Assembly: GCA_013817655.1 (NCBI GenBank) | Contig: JACDCJ010000046.1 | Coordinates: 1 to 11,081 of the forward strand | DNA: 11,081 nucleotides | Direction: 5' to 3' | Source: Actinosomnolentus pattersoniae (SeqCode) | GTDB lineage: Bacteria > Actinomycetota > UBA4738 | Shown: positions 1 to 6,925 of the stretch, one piece after another | Layout of the letters: each line of letters opens with the position of its first letter | Numbering within the stretch: the first letter of the stretch is position 1 | The notes under the pieces: generated by a model | Seen by the model: only the letters and a program-made list of their open reading frames with translations | Database searches by the model: none | What the model was told of the DNA's origin: nothing | Translations under genes and position numbers: made by a program

Positions 1-83
1 GCCAGAGCCCATGCGGCGCTGCGCGTCCCAGGAGGCACCTGCATGCGGCGTCGCACGGGCGGAGCTTCGACGGCGACGCTCAA
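1..83 (-). CDS. N-terminus of next operon gene, cut by the left edge (likely ABC permease)
   Basis: The reading frame stays open from a TTG codon to the left edge, giving 27 full codons that begin LSVAVEAPPVRRRMQVPPGT. The TTG overlaps the ABC ATPase stop as TTGA. A GGAGG ribosome-binding site at 91-95 lies seven bases upstream, which is ideal spacing. In-frame GTG and ATG codons further in (codons 10 and 14) are alternatives but have poorer upstream signals. The short basic N-terminus running into Ala/Trp/Leu would suit a membrane protein. A permease is the expected partner downstream of an ABC-2 ATPase, but this rests on context only, and no domain is visible. The start is well supported and the function is a guess. 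Confidence 0.55.
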   Translation of the reverse strand, partial: MSVAVEAPPVRRRMQVPPGTRSAAWAL

Positions 84-943
84 GCCGCGTCCTCCAGGGC
101 GTCGTGGCCTACCAACAGCAGGTACCCGTCCTCGATCGTCGGCTCGACGAGCTCCGCTCCCGGCGGCGCCTCGCCGATGTTGCGGTGCCTTCCCTCGCCG
201 GTCCGCCAGGAGAGGCGAGCGCCCGGTTCCCTCGCATCGGCGAGCCAGACCTTGCCTCGTGCGACGCCCGCGATGTCACGGGGCGTTCCCTGCAGGAGGA
301 CGACGCCCCGGTTCATCACGACCACCTGCTGGCAGAGCGCGGCAACGTCTTCGGTCTGGTGCGTCGAGAGCATCACCGTTCGCTCCTCGCCGAGGCGAGA
401 CACCGTCTCGCGAAAGCGCAGTCGCTGCTCGGGATCGAGTCCGGCGGTCGGCTCGTCCAGGATCAGGAGCTCCGGGTCGCCGAGAAGCGATTGGGCCAGT
501 GCCACACGGCGACGCATCCCGCCGGACAGGGCGCGGATCTTCTTGTTCGCGACGCCCTCTAGGGCGGTCATCCTCAGCACTCGCCGGACCTCCTCGTGGC
601 GCGCGCGCCGGTCGGTCATCTCCTTCAGGATCGCCACGTAGTCCACGAACTCGAACGCGGTGAAGTTCCGATGGAAGCCGGGTTCCTGCGGCATGTACCC
701 GAGGCGCCTCCGGACCGCCAGACGCTGATCGCTTCTGGACGGATCCCGACCGAGCAGCCGAACGCCGCCGGCATCTGGCGAGAGGACCGTGGCCAGGATC
801 CGAAGCAGGGTGGTCTTGCCGGCTCCGTTTGGACCGAGCAGCCCCGCGATCCCCCCGGAGGCGTCGAAGCTGACGCCGGCGAGCGCCCGCGTGGCGAGGA
901 AGCTCTTCTCGACGTCTCGGATCTGGACGGTTGGTTCGTTCAT
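80..943 (-). CDS. ABC transporter ATP-binding protein (ABC-2 / drug or lipid exporter type)
   Basis: This 287-residue nucleotide-binding subunit would hydrolyse ATP on the cytoplasmic face to drive an ABC-2 type exporter. All core motifs are intact: Walker A GPNGAGKTT (37-45), Q-loop Gln86, signature LSGGM (139-143), Walker B LLILDEP (159-165), D-loop GLD (168-170) and H-loop His195. A C-terminal extension of about 65 residues follows the ATPase core, as is common in CcmA/NatA-like exporters. The ATG at 943 is chosen because it overlaps the stop of the upstream membrane/anti-sigma gene by one base (TGATG) and the protein then begins at the usual distance before Walker A. A longer in-frame extension upstream is a shadow of that neighbour. 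The substrate cannot be read from the sequence. Its partners are probably the six-helix protein upstream and the gene starting at 83. Confidence 0.95.
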   Translation of the reverse strand: MNEPTVQIRDVEKSFLATRALAGVSFDASGGIAGLLGPNGAGKTTLLRILATVLSPDAGGVRLLGRDPSRSDQRLAVRRRLGYMPQEPGFHRNFTAFEFVDYVAILKEMTDRRARHEEVRRVLRMTALEGVANKKIRALSGGMRRRVALAQSLLGDPELLILDEPTAGLDPEQRLRFRETVSRLGEERTVMLSTHQTEDVAALCQQVVVMNRGVVLLQGTPRDIAGVARGKVWLADAREPGARLSWRTGEGRHRNIGEAPPGAELVEPTIEDGYLLLVGHDALEDAA

Positions 944-1770
944 CACACGCTCCTCGCGTCGAAGGTCTTGAGCCGTCCGGCCAGCACGAGGGCCGCGGCG
1001 ATGAGGACGATCAGGAAGGCGAGCTGGCCGTTCGTCCCGAAGGCCACCAGCGAGCCCCCGGCCTTGGCTTCGGAAAGGACGATGAGCGAGATCCAGGCGA
1101 GGGTCACCACTCCGGATGCACGAAGGGGGGACCAGAAGGTTGCCAGGGCGAGGCTCGCTCCGGTGAGCCCAAGCGCCGGCAGCAGCCAGGCAGCGGCCCA
1201 CCAGCCGAGGTCGGGCAGCGAGAGCGCGGCCAGCCCGGCCAGCGCGGTAGAGCTCACGAGCACCGCGAGGGAGCGGATGAGCAACAGCCGGTGGCTGCGC
1301 ATCGGAGACGCGAGACCGATCTCGTACGTGGGGTCGATGCCGGGGCCGTAGGCGGCGGCCACGCCCGCCACCGGGATGAGGGGCGCCACCAACAGGAAGA
1401 GGAGGAGTCCCGAGCCCTCCGATGTCCCGGCACCCGCGTGGGCGGCGAGGACGGCGAATGCCAGGGCTACGGCCACCGCGACGAACCACGAGAGCCGGAG
1501 CGAGGGCGTGGCGGAGAGAAGGCGGGCCACGTGATCCGGGACCCCGAGCCGAAGCAGGAGCCGTTCTACGAGCGTCGCCTTCGGAGCGTCGAGGTTCCAG
1601 GCGACCTCCTCCCACACGCGGTTGAGTCGGGGCGCATCGAAGGACCCGGCGAGCGACGCCCGGCAGGAGGAGCAGGCGAGGAGGTGGGCCTCGACCGAGT
1701 ACGCGGTCGGTTCATCGATCACGCCGAGTGCGTACCGCTCGAGCACGGCAGGATCGGCGTGCCAGCTCAT
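943..1770 (-). CDS. ZAS-type anti-sigma domain fused to a six-helix ABC-2-like membrane domain
   Basis: The protein has 275 residues in two parts. The cytosolic N-terminus carries a zinc-binding anti-sigma (ZAS, zf-HC2-like) pattern: His4, then His29-x3-Cys33-x2-Cys36, with the first His 25 positions upstream as expected of ZAS proteins. After a linker, about six hydrophobic segments follow (roughly 93-115, 119-142, 162-184, 188-211, 218-235 and 248-266). The stretch DPTYEIGLASPMRSHRLLLI (146-165), between helices two and three, resembles the loop of ABC-2 permeases before a membrane helix. The start codon overlaps the ECF sigma gene by four bases (ATGA), which fits sigma/anti-sigma pairing. 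The end overlaps the ABC ATPase start by one base. Inference: it sequesters the adjacent sigma factor at the membrane and may also be a permease half of the exporter. A plain six-helix anti-sigma factor is the alternative. Confidence 0.85.
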   Translation of the reverse strand: MSWHADPAVLERYALGVIDEPTAYSVEAHLLACSSCRASLAGSFDAPRLNRVWEEVAWNLDAPKATLVERLLLRLGVPDHVARLLSATPSLRLSWFVAVAVALAFAVLAAHAGAGTSEGSGLLLFLLVAPLIPVAGVAAAYGPGIDPTYEIGLASPMRSHRLLLIRSLAVLVSSTALAGLAALSLPDLGWWAAAWLLPALGLTGASLALATFWSPLRASGVVTLAWISLIVLSEAKAGGSLVAFGTNGQLAFLIVLIAAALVLAGRLKTFDARSV

Positions 1771-2297
1771 GCGAGGCTCCGGCGGAGTTGCGCGCGCGCT
1801 CGCATGAGGCGCGTCTTGACCGTGCCCGCAGGGATCCGCAGCAGGGCAGCGGCCTCCCGCGTGCTCAACCCGTCGAGGACGCGCGCCTGAAGGACGGCTC
1901 GGAGCTCCGGCGAGAGGCGTTGGAGGGCCGGGGCGAGGTCTCCGTACTCGATCGCGAGGAGGACCTTCTCCTCAGCCGAGGGTTCCGCCCGCTCGCGTTC
2001 GAAGGTGAACGCGGGGAACGGAGGCCGGCGCAGCCGGTCGATCAACCGACGGATGCCGATGCCCCAGATCCACGCAGCGACCTCTCCCGTTCCCCGGTAG
2101 GTCTGCGCCCGCCGCCATACCGCCACGAAGGTGTCCTGCACGACATCCTCCACGATGCTCGTATCCGCGCACCGGCGAGACAGACGAACGAACAGCCAGG
2201 GCGCGTGGCGCTCGTACAACACCCGCAACGCCGCGCGGTCGCCGCCGGCCGCCGCCTCCAAGAGCGCCTCGTCGCTCCGGCGCTCGCCCGGCGTCAT
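1767..2297 (-). CDS. RNA polymerase sigma factor, ECF (sigma-70) family
   Basis: This is a 176-residue ECF sigma factor with only regions 2 and 4. Region 2 (about 17-90) includes the core-binding and -10-recognition segment DVVQDTFVAVW (51-61) and a Trp-rich helix (76-78). After an acidic linker, region 4 (about 122-175) carries the helix-turn-helix STREAAALLRIPAGTVKTRL (145-164) that reads the -35 element. The ATG at 2297 is preferred over an in-frame GTG six bases upstream, because AGGTGAGG (2305-2312) lies seven bases from the ATG and only one from the GTG. That ribosome-binding site contains the stop codon of the upstream methyltransferase, so translation is probably coupled. The gene overlaps the ZAS/membrane gene by four bases, marking that protein as its likely anti-sigma partner. 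The target promoters are unknown. Confidence 0.94.
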   Translation of the reverse strand: MTPGERRSDEALLEAAAGGDRAALRVLYERHAPWLFVRLSRRCADTSIVEDVVQDTFVAVWRRAQTYRGTGEVAAWIWGIGIRRLIDRLRRPPFPAFTFERERAEPSAEEKVLLAIEYGDLAPALQRLSPELRAVLQARVLDGLSTREAAALLRIPAGTVKTRLMRARAQLRRSLA

Positions 2298-2306
2298 GCT
2301 CACACC

Positions 2307-3167
2307 TCACCTGTCGTGTGCGGCGTACGGAACGGTTCCCTCCGTCTTCGATCGATCCCACCAGAGCGTCACGACGTCTCGAGGAGGAAACCCGAACCCC
2401 CCTTCCCGCTCGACGATCCGGCCGCTCAGGGCCTCGTCGACCTCCGGGTCTCGCTCCGGAGGCAAACACAGCCTCCGGCGGATCCAGGCCACCAGGTCCT
2501 CGCGTCGTGAGAAGCCCGCGACCGACTCCGACACCCAAGCCTCCCGTTCGGGCTGGACTCCCGCCTCCCGCAGAACCGCCACCACATCGTCGGCGGTGGG
2601 CCCCGTGGGCCGGCGGAGGCCGTGGAAGCGGAGCCACAGGTCGTTGTCCACCGAGAGCGGGTGCTCGGCGGTGAGCTCGAGGATCACGCGCCGGCGACCG
2701 TGCTCGGTGAGAGCCCGGACGAAGGCAGGCAGCGGGGCAACGTTGTAGAGGACGTGGTGGCAGACGACGACATCGGCCGACGGCGTCCGCGCGGAGGCGT
2801 CCGGCCACGTTCCCTCCACGACCTCGACGTCTACTCCGGCTGCTCCGGCCTGGCTTAGGAAGGCTTCGAGCATTGCGGGGGAGGGGTCGACGCCGACCAG
2901 CGCCTTCGCCCGCACCGTGAGTGGCATGGAGGCCGCTCCCGCGCCACAGCCGACGTCCAGGACGCTCCCTGAGACGGGCAGAGCTTCCAGCGCTCGCGCG
3001 TTGGATGGGGTCGACCGAGTGGCGGCATGCTCCGCGCGCCGGGCGAAGAGCTCCACGGGGAAACCCCAAGGGGACTCGGGAGCTTTTTCGAGGATTGTCT
3101 CGGGTATGGCCCAGGCCTCGAGGGCCCGGCGCCAGGCGATTGCGGCCGTTGGGCTCACGAGGGACAC
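2307..3167 (-). CDS. SAM-dependent class I methyltransferase
   Basis: The product is about 286 residues with a Rossmann-fold methyltransferase domain. Motif I is VLDVGCGAGAAS (69-80). The acidic ribose-binding residue at the end of beta-2 is Asp94 in VGVDPS. A motif IV-like segment CHHVLYNV is at 136-143. The first 60 residues and the last 110 are less typical, and the substrate is not evident. The start is uncertain: GTG at 3167 gives the full frame, GTG at 3158 is nine bases inside it, and neither has a clear Shine-Dalgarno sequence. A TACGGT hexamer (3171-3166) sits seven bases before the inner GTG, so a leaderless start there is possible. It is the first gene of the sigma / anti-sigma / ABC operon, and its stop codon lies inside the sigma factor's ribosome-binding site. 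That suggests a role tied to the same response, such as modifying the exported compound, but nothing proves it. Confidence 0.85.
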   Translation of the reverse strand: MSLVSPTAAIAWRRALEAWAIPETILEKAPESPWGFPVELFARRAEHAATRSTPSNARALEALPVSGSVLDVGCGAGAASMPLTVRAKALVGVDPSPAMLEAFLSQAGAAGVDVEVVEGTWPDASARTPSADVVVCHHVLYNVAPLPAFVRALTEHGRRRVILELTAEHPLSVDNDLWLRFHGLRRPTGPTADDVVAVLREAGVQPEREAWVSESVAGFSRREDLVAWIRRRLCLPPERDPEVDEALSGRIVEREGGFGFPPRDVVTLWWDRSKTEGTVPYAAHDR

Positions 3168-3206
3168 CGTACAGCGGAGTCGCGGGGCCAGGAGAATGGA
3201 ACGAGA

Positions 3207-3238
3207 TCCTTAGAGCCTCGCGGGCCCGGCTCTAAGGA
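3207..3238. repeat. Perfect 11-bp inverted repeat, candidate terminator or operator
   Basis: TCCTTAGAGCC (3207-3217) and its exact reverse complement GGCTCTAAGGA (3228-3238) flank a ten-base GC-rich spacer. The repeat lies in the 107-base gap between the thioesterase stop and the methyltransferase start, both on the minus strand. It could terminate thioesterase transcription, although no T-run follows on the minus strand. Alternatively it could be an operator about 40 bases upstream of the methyltransferase/sigma operon. The AT-containing arms stand out from the local GC-rich background. Confidence 0.6.
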
Positions 3239-3274
3239 CCTCTCGAAGGAGGATAACTAGTCCCTTTCAGCTAG

Positions 3275-3772
3275 TCAACTCGGGCTAGGATCTCTGGCCG
3301 AGCCCGGAGGCTCCGGCGTGAGCCCCTCTCCGGGCTGTGGCCCGGCCGAGAGGAGCAGGCGTCGGTGCTCTTCGCTCCACGGGGAGGGTCGCCCCTGGCG
3401 GTCCACGTAGACCGCCACGGCTCGTCCACGGACGCACAGCCGATCCTCCCGTCGGATGGTGAAGTCGTAGGTGACGGAGGTTCGGCCGGCCTCGCGGACT
3501 TCAACGGCCACCCGAACGATGTCGTGGAACGAAAGCCCGGCCAGGAAATCCGCCTCGAGCCGGACACGGGGGAGCCGTCCGTAAACCTCGTCCAGGATCC
3601 CGAGCCGCGCCAGCAGGAGCGTCTCCGCTCCTTCGAACAGGCGGAAGGCCGCGGTGTTGTGGTAGTTCGCCGATGCGTCCGTGTCGCTCCACTCGATGCG
3701 GCGCTGCACCGAGATGGAAGCGGGCGGGGATCCCGATGGTGTTCCCGGCTCCTCGTGGCCTCGGTCCGTCAT
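3275..3772 (-). CDS. Acyl-CoA thioesterase, 4HBT-like hotdog fold
   Basis: The protein has 165 residues and a hotdog-fold thioesterase core of about 125 residues. The segment IEWSDTDASANYHNT (26-40) matches the active-site turn of the 4-hydroxybenzoyl-CoA thioesterase/YbgC group, and Asp32 aligns with the catalytic Asp of that family. The helix FRLFEGAETLLLARLG follows as expected, then the beta strands. The N-terminal 18 residues and the Pro-rich C-terminus are variable extensions. ATG at 3772 is the start; AGGT five bases upstream is a weak ribosome-binding site. It diverges from the LLM flavoprotein gene across 88 bases. In a CoA-ester ring-degradation cluster it may release a product or dead-end acid from CoA. 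The true substrate cannot be told from sequence. Confidence 0.87.
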   Translation of the reverse strand: MTDRGHEEPGTPSGSPPASISVQRRIEWSDTDASANYHNTAAFRLFEGAETLLLARLGILDEVYGRLPRVRLEADFLAGLSFHDIVRVAVEVREAGRTSVTYDFTIRREDRLCVRGRAVAVYVDRQGRPSPWSEEHRRLLLSAGPQPGEGLTPEPPGSARDPSPS

Positions 3773-3835
3773 GGCGACCTATTGTGTACCGTCCCGCCGG
3801 TGGCGCCCGGGCCTTCCCCGGCGAGACACATTGGA

Positions 3836-3850
3836 TACCGGCGCCCGGTA
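3836..3850. promoter_or_regulatory. Palindrome abutting the LLM gene ribosome-binding site
   Basis: TACCGG and CCGGTA form a perfect 6-bp inverted repeat around a three-base centre. Its last two bases are the first two of the ribosome-binding site TAGGAG (3849-3854) of the flavoprotein gene. It sits in the divergent thioesterase/flavoprotein gap, so it could be an operator half-site pair or an RNA hairpin that limits ribosome access. Short GC-rich palindromes arise by chance in DNA of this composition, so confidence is low. Confidence 0.3.
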
Positions 3851-3860
3851 GGAGACGCGA

Positions 3861-4703
3861 GTGCGCGTGGGGATCGGACTGCCGAACACAATCCCCGGTG
3901 TGGAGGGCCGGTTCGTCCTGGACTGGGCCAGGCGAGCGGACCGGCATCCGTTCACGAGCCTGGGCGTCCTGGACAGGATCCGGTACTGGAGCTTCGATCC
4001 GTTCGCGGCCCTAGCTGCGGCCGCGGGCGTAACCGAACGAGTTGGCCTGGTCAGCATGGTCGTGATCGGACCGCTTCGTGCGACCGTGATGCTCGCCAAG
4101 CAGGCCGCGTCGATCCACGCGCTGTCCGGAGGGCGCATGACGCTGGGCCTCGCCATCGGAGCGCGCCAGGACGATTACCGGGCGGCAGGATTGGAGCACC
4201 GGACCCGCGGCGCTCGGTTCGCGGAGCAGCTTCCCGACCTGTTGAGCTGCTGGCAGGACCGGGCAATGGTCCCGGGAGGGGCCGAACCGGGGCGGCCCGG
4301 TCTGCTCGTGGGAGGCTCGACCGGGCAGGCCTTCTCCCGGATGGCCCGGCACGCCGACGGATACGTCCACGGAGGAGGACCCCCGCGCGCCTTCGCCGCG
4401 GCGGCATCCCGAGCCGCGGCGGCGTGGACGGATCTCGGGCGTCCTGGCAGCCCGGCGCTTTGGGGCCAGGGGTACTTCGCGCTCGGGGGCGAAGCGGCGG
4501 AGCTGGGGGCGGCATACCTTCGCGACTACTACGCGTTCACCGGCCCGTTCGCCGACAAGGTGGCGGCGGGGAACCTCACGACGCCGCAGGCGGTGAAGGA
4601 CTTCGTCCGGGGCTACGAGGAGGCCGGGTGCGACGAGCTCGTCCTGTTCCCGACGGTCGGCCGGGCGGACCAGCTCGATCGGCTGGCCGACATCCTTTCC
4701 TGA
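3861..4703 (+). CDS. LLM-class flavin-dependent oxidoreductase (F420 or FMN)
   Basis: The product is a 280-residue luciferase-like TIM-barrel protein. The opening MRVGIGLPNTIPGVEG strand, the segment VGLVSMVVIGPLRATVMLAK (62-81) and the hallmark LSGGRMTLGLAIGARQDDY (about 108-126) mark the bacterial luciferase-like monooxygenase/F420-dependent reductase superfamily. At 280 residues it is on the short side for the family. The GTG at 3861 has a good ribosome-binding site (TAGGAG, six-base spacer). The stop codon is only ten bases from the next gene and lies in that gene's ribosome-binding site, so the two are almost certainly co-translated. Family members reduce or oxygenate substrates using F420H2 or reduced FMN. 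No flavin reductase is adjacent, and F420 would suit an actinobacterium. A role in reducing the intermediate made by the next enzyme is a hypothesis. Confidence 0.88.
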   Translation: MRVGIGLPNTIPGVEGRFVLDWARRADRHPFTSLGVLDRIRYWSFDPFAALAAAAGVTERVGLVSMVVIGPLRATVMLAKQAASIHALSGGRMTLGLAIGARQDDYRAAGLEHRTRGARFAEQLPDLLSCWQDRAMVPGGAEPGRPGLLVGGSTGQAFSRMARHADGYVHGGGPPRAFAAAASRAAAAWTDLGRPGSPALWGQGYFALGGEAAELGAAYLRDYYAFTGPFADKVAAGNLTTPQAVKDFVRGYEEAGCDELVLFPTVGRADQLDRLADILS

Positions 4704-4713
4704 GGGGCCTCCC

Positions 4714-6891
4714 GTGCGTGTGACTGTCGTTGGCGGAGGGCCCGGCGGGCTGTACTTCGCCATCCTCATGAAGAGGGCCGACCCGCGCCACGAGATCCGG
4801 GTGATCGAGCGGAACGCCCCGGACGCGACCTTCGGATGGGGCGTCGTGTTCTCCGAGGAAACCCTCGGTGGCCTGCGCGACGCCGATCCTCTCAGCTACG
4901 AAGAGATCACGGAGACCTTCGCGCGATGGGGCGCCATCGACATCCACTACCGCGGGCGGACCATCCGCTCGCGAGGCCACGTTTTCTCGGGAATCGCCCG
5001 CAAACGGCTCCTGGAGATACTTCAGCGCCGCTGTCGCGACCTCGGCGTGGACCTGGCCTTCCACGAGGAGGTGTCCCAACTGGAAGCCCTTCCCGAGTCG
5101 GACCTCCTGGTGGGTGCCGACGGCGTGAACAGCACGGTTCGCCGCGGGTACGAGGATGCCTTCGTCCCAACGATGGACGTCCATTCGACGAAGTTCGCCT
5201 GGTTCGGGACCGAGCGGGCCTTCGACGCGTTCACCTTCAGCTTCCGCGAGAACGAGCACGGTCTGTTCCAGGTCCACGCGTACCCGTTCGACGCGAGGAG
5301 CAGCACGTTCATCGTCGAGTGCCCCGAGGAGACGTGGCGGCGCGCCGGCCTCGACCAGGCCACCGAGCAGGAGAGCATGACGTTCTGCGAGTCACTCTTC
5401 GCCGAAGAGCTGGGCGGCCGACCGCTCATGTCGAACCGTTCGGTCTGGATGAGCTTCGTCACCCTTCGGTGCGAGTCGTGGCACCGGGGGAACGTCGTCC
5501 TCCTGGGGGACGCGGCGCACACGGCGCACTTCACCATCGGGTCGGGGACGAAGCTCGCCATGGACGACGCAGTGTCGCTCGCGAACGCGTTCTCGCGACA
5601 CGCGGACCCGCGCGCCGCGATCGTGGAGTACGAGCTGGACCGTCAGCCGGTGGTGGAGCGGTTCCAGGAGGCGGCTCGCGAGAGCGCCACCTACTTCGAG
5701 AGCGTGCGACGCTACGCTGACTTCGAGCCGATCCAGTTTGCGTTCAACCTCCTCACCCGAAGCGGCCGCATCACGCACCTCGAGCTCGAGCGGCGCGACG
5801 CCCGATTTGTGGCGTCGGTCGACGGCTGGTTCGCCATGCGGGCGACGGAGCAGGGCGGGCCTGGCCGGGCCGTCGAGGCAGCGCCAAGCGTCGTGGCTCC
5901 GGCGCCGTTCCTGGTCCCGTTGCGCCTTCGGGGGGCCGGGATCGCGAACCGGGTGGTCCTATCGCCGGTGCCGGGGGACGACGCCCTCGACGGGACGCTC
6001 GGCGGGGCGGGCGCCCGGGGCCTTCTCGACGCCGCGGCCGCCGGAGCCGGGCTGGTTCGTGCGGATGCCGTCGCCGTCTCGGCTCACGCCAGGATCACCC
6101 TGGGATCGGCGGGGCTGTATCACGACGACCACGTCCGAGCCTGGGCGGACGTCGCCGAGGGGATCCACCGAACTTCCGCGGCCCTTCTGGGCGCGTGTCT
6201 CACCCACGCCGGCCGGCGGGGCGCCACAAGGCCTCGCGCCGAGGGCGTGGACCGGCCGCTTGATGAGAGTGACGGAGCCTGGCCATTGCTGGCGCCCTCG
6301 GCCACCCCCTACACGAGAAGGAGCCAGACGCCCCACCCCATGACCGCGGAGGAGATGCGCGACGTCGCGGAGGACTTTCGGAGCTCCGCCGAGCGAGCTC
6401 TCGAGGCCGGCGTCGACGTCCTGGAGGTCGACATGGGACAGGGGTATCTGTTGGCGTCGTTCCTGTCTCCCCTCACCAACCTCCGGGAGGACGAGTACGG
6501 CGGTTCGCCTGAGGGCCGGATGAGGTATCCGCTGGAGGTCTTCGACGCGGTCCGGCAGGCGTGGCCCGCGGACCGCCCGCTGCTGGTCCGCCTGAACGTG
6601 ACCGACTGGGCGAGCGGGGGGCTCGAGGTGGACGACGCGCTCGAGGTCGCTCGCGCCCTTCGAGACCAAGGGTGCGACGCAGTCAACGTAGCCGCCGGGC
6701 AAACGATCGCGAACGACCGCCCCCGTTACGGCCGGATGTTCCTGGTCGGACACAGCGATCGGATCCGCAACGAAGCGGGGATCCCGACGCTCGTTGGCGG
6801 TAGTCTGACGACTCGCGACGAGGTGAACACGGTGCTCGCCGCCGGCCGGGCCGATCTGTGCGTCCTGGATATCAGGCGAAACGCCCGCTGA
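4714..6891 (+). CDS. Bifunctional salicylyl-CoA 5-hydroxylase / 2-aminobenzoyl-CoA monooxygenase-reductase-like protein
   Basis: The protein has 725 residues in two domains. The N-terminal FAD monooxygenase (1-375) has the dinucleotide fold GGGPGG (7-12), FGWGVVFSEETLGGLRD (40-56), the GADGVNS segment (134-140) and the FAD/ribityl motif GDAAHTAHFTIGSGTKLAMD (265-284). It ends in the segment around FNLLTRSGRITHLELERRDA (344-363) typical of this family. The C-terminal old-yellow-enzyme-like domain (about 398-725) shows LRLRGAGIANRVVLSP, LTHAGRRGATR (496-506), LSPLTNLREDEYGGSPEGR and SDRIRNEAGIPTLVGG. In the characterised Azoarcus relative, FAD hydroxylates C5 of 2-aminobenzoyl-CoA and the reductase dearomatises the ring with NADH. 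Here the domain's usual HxxH pair is Asp573/Gln576, and the tail stops soon after GRADLCVLD, roughly 40 residues short by memory of the family. GTG start; GAGGGG six bases upstream overlaps the preceding stop. Confidence 0.92.
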   Translation: MRVTVVGGGPGGLYFAILMKRADPRHEIRVIERNAPDATFGWGVVFSEETLGGLRDADPLSYEEITETFARWGAIDIHYRGRTIRSRGHVFSGIARKRLLEILQRRCRDLGVDLAFHEEVSQLEALPESDLLVGADGVNSTVRRGYEDAFVPTMDVHSTKFAWFGTERAFDAFTFSFRENEHGLFQVHAYPFDARSSTFIVECPEETWRRAGLDQATEQESMTFCESLFAEELGGRPLMSNRSVWMSFVTLRCESWHRGNVVLLGDAAHTAHFTIGSGTKLAMDDAVSLANAFSRHADPRAAIVEYELDRQPVVERFQEAARESATYFESVRRYADFEPIQFAFNLLTRSGRITHLELERRDARFVASVDGWFAMRATEQGGPGRAVEAAPSVVAPAPFLVPLRLRGAGIANRVVLSPVPGDDALDGTLGGAGARGLLDAAAAGAGLVRADAVAVSAHARITLGSAGLYHDDHVRAWADVAEGIHRTSAALLGACLTHAGRRGATRPRAEGVDRPLDESDGAWPLLAPSATPYTRRSQTPHPMTAEEMRDVAEDFRSSAERALEAGVDVLEVDMGQGYLLASFLSPLTNLREDEYGGSPEGRMRYPLEVFDAVRQAWPADRPLLVRLNVTDWASGGLEVDDALEVARALRDQGCDAVNVAAGQTIANDRPRYGRMFLVGHSDRIRNEAGIPTLVGGSLTTRDEVNTVLAAGRADLCVLDIRRNAR

Positions 6892-6925
6892 CAGGAGGCG
6901 CGCACCTGACCGGAGGGAGGGTCGG

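Noticed and set aside
943..1615. N-terminal extension of the ABC ATPase frame by 224 codons
   Set aside because: The extension is out-of-frame antisense-like sequence over the upstream membrane gene, and the ATG at 943 overlaps that gene's stop and starts at the normal distance from Walker A.
931..1890. 319-codon open frame on the plus strand opposite the anti-sigma/membrane gene
   Set aside because: It is highly charged, Arg/Glu/Gly-rich and without motifs; the opposite strand holds the ZAS and helix signals and the stop/start overlaps.
3246..3252. Perfect AAGGAGG on the plus strand
   Set aside because: No start codon follows at a usable distance, and the next plus-strand frame is antisense to the thioesterase.
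3256..3275. ACTAG...CTAGT inverted repeat with a ten-base loop
   Set aside because: Only 5 bp of pairing with a long loop; it includes the thioesterase stop and is not distinguishable from chance.
3365..4723. 452-codon open frame on the plus strand across the thioesterase and LLM genes
   Set aside because: It runs antisense through the thioesterase and out of frame through the flavoprotein, both of which have clear domain motifs; its own product is low-complexity.
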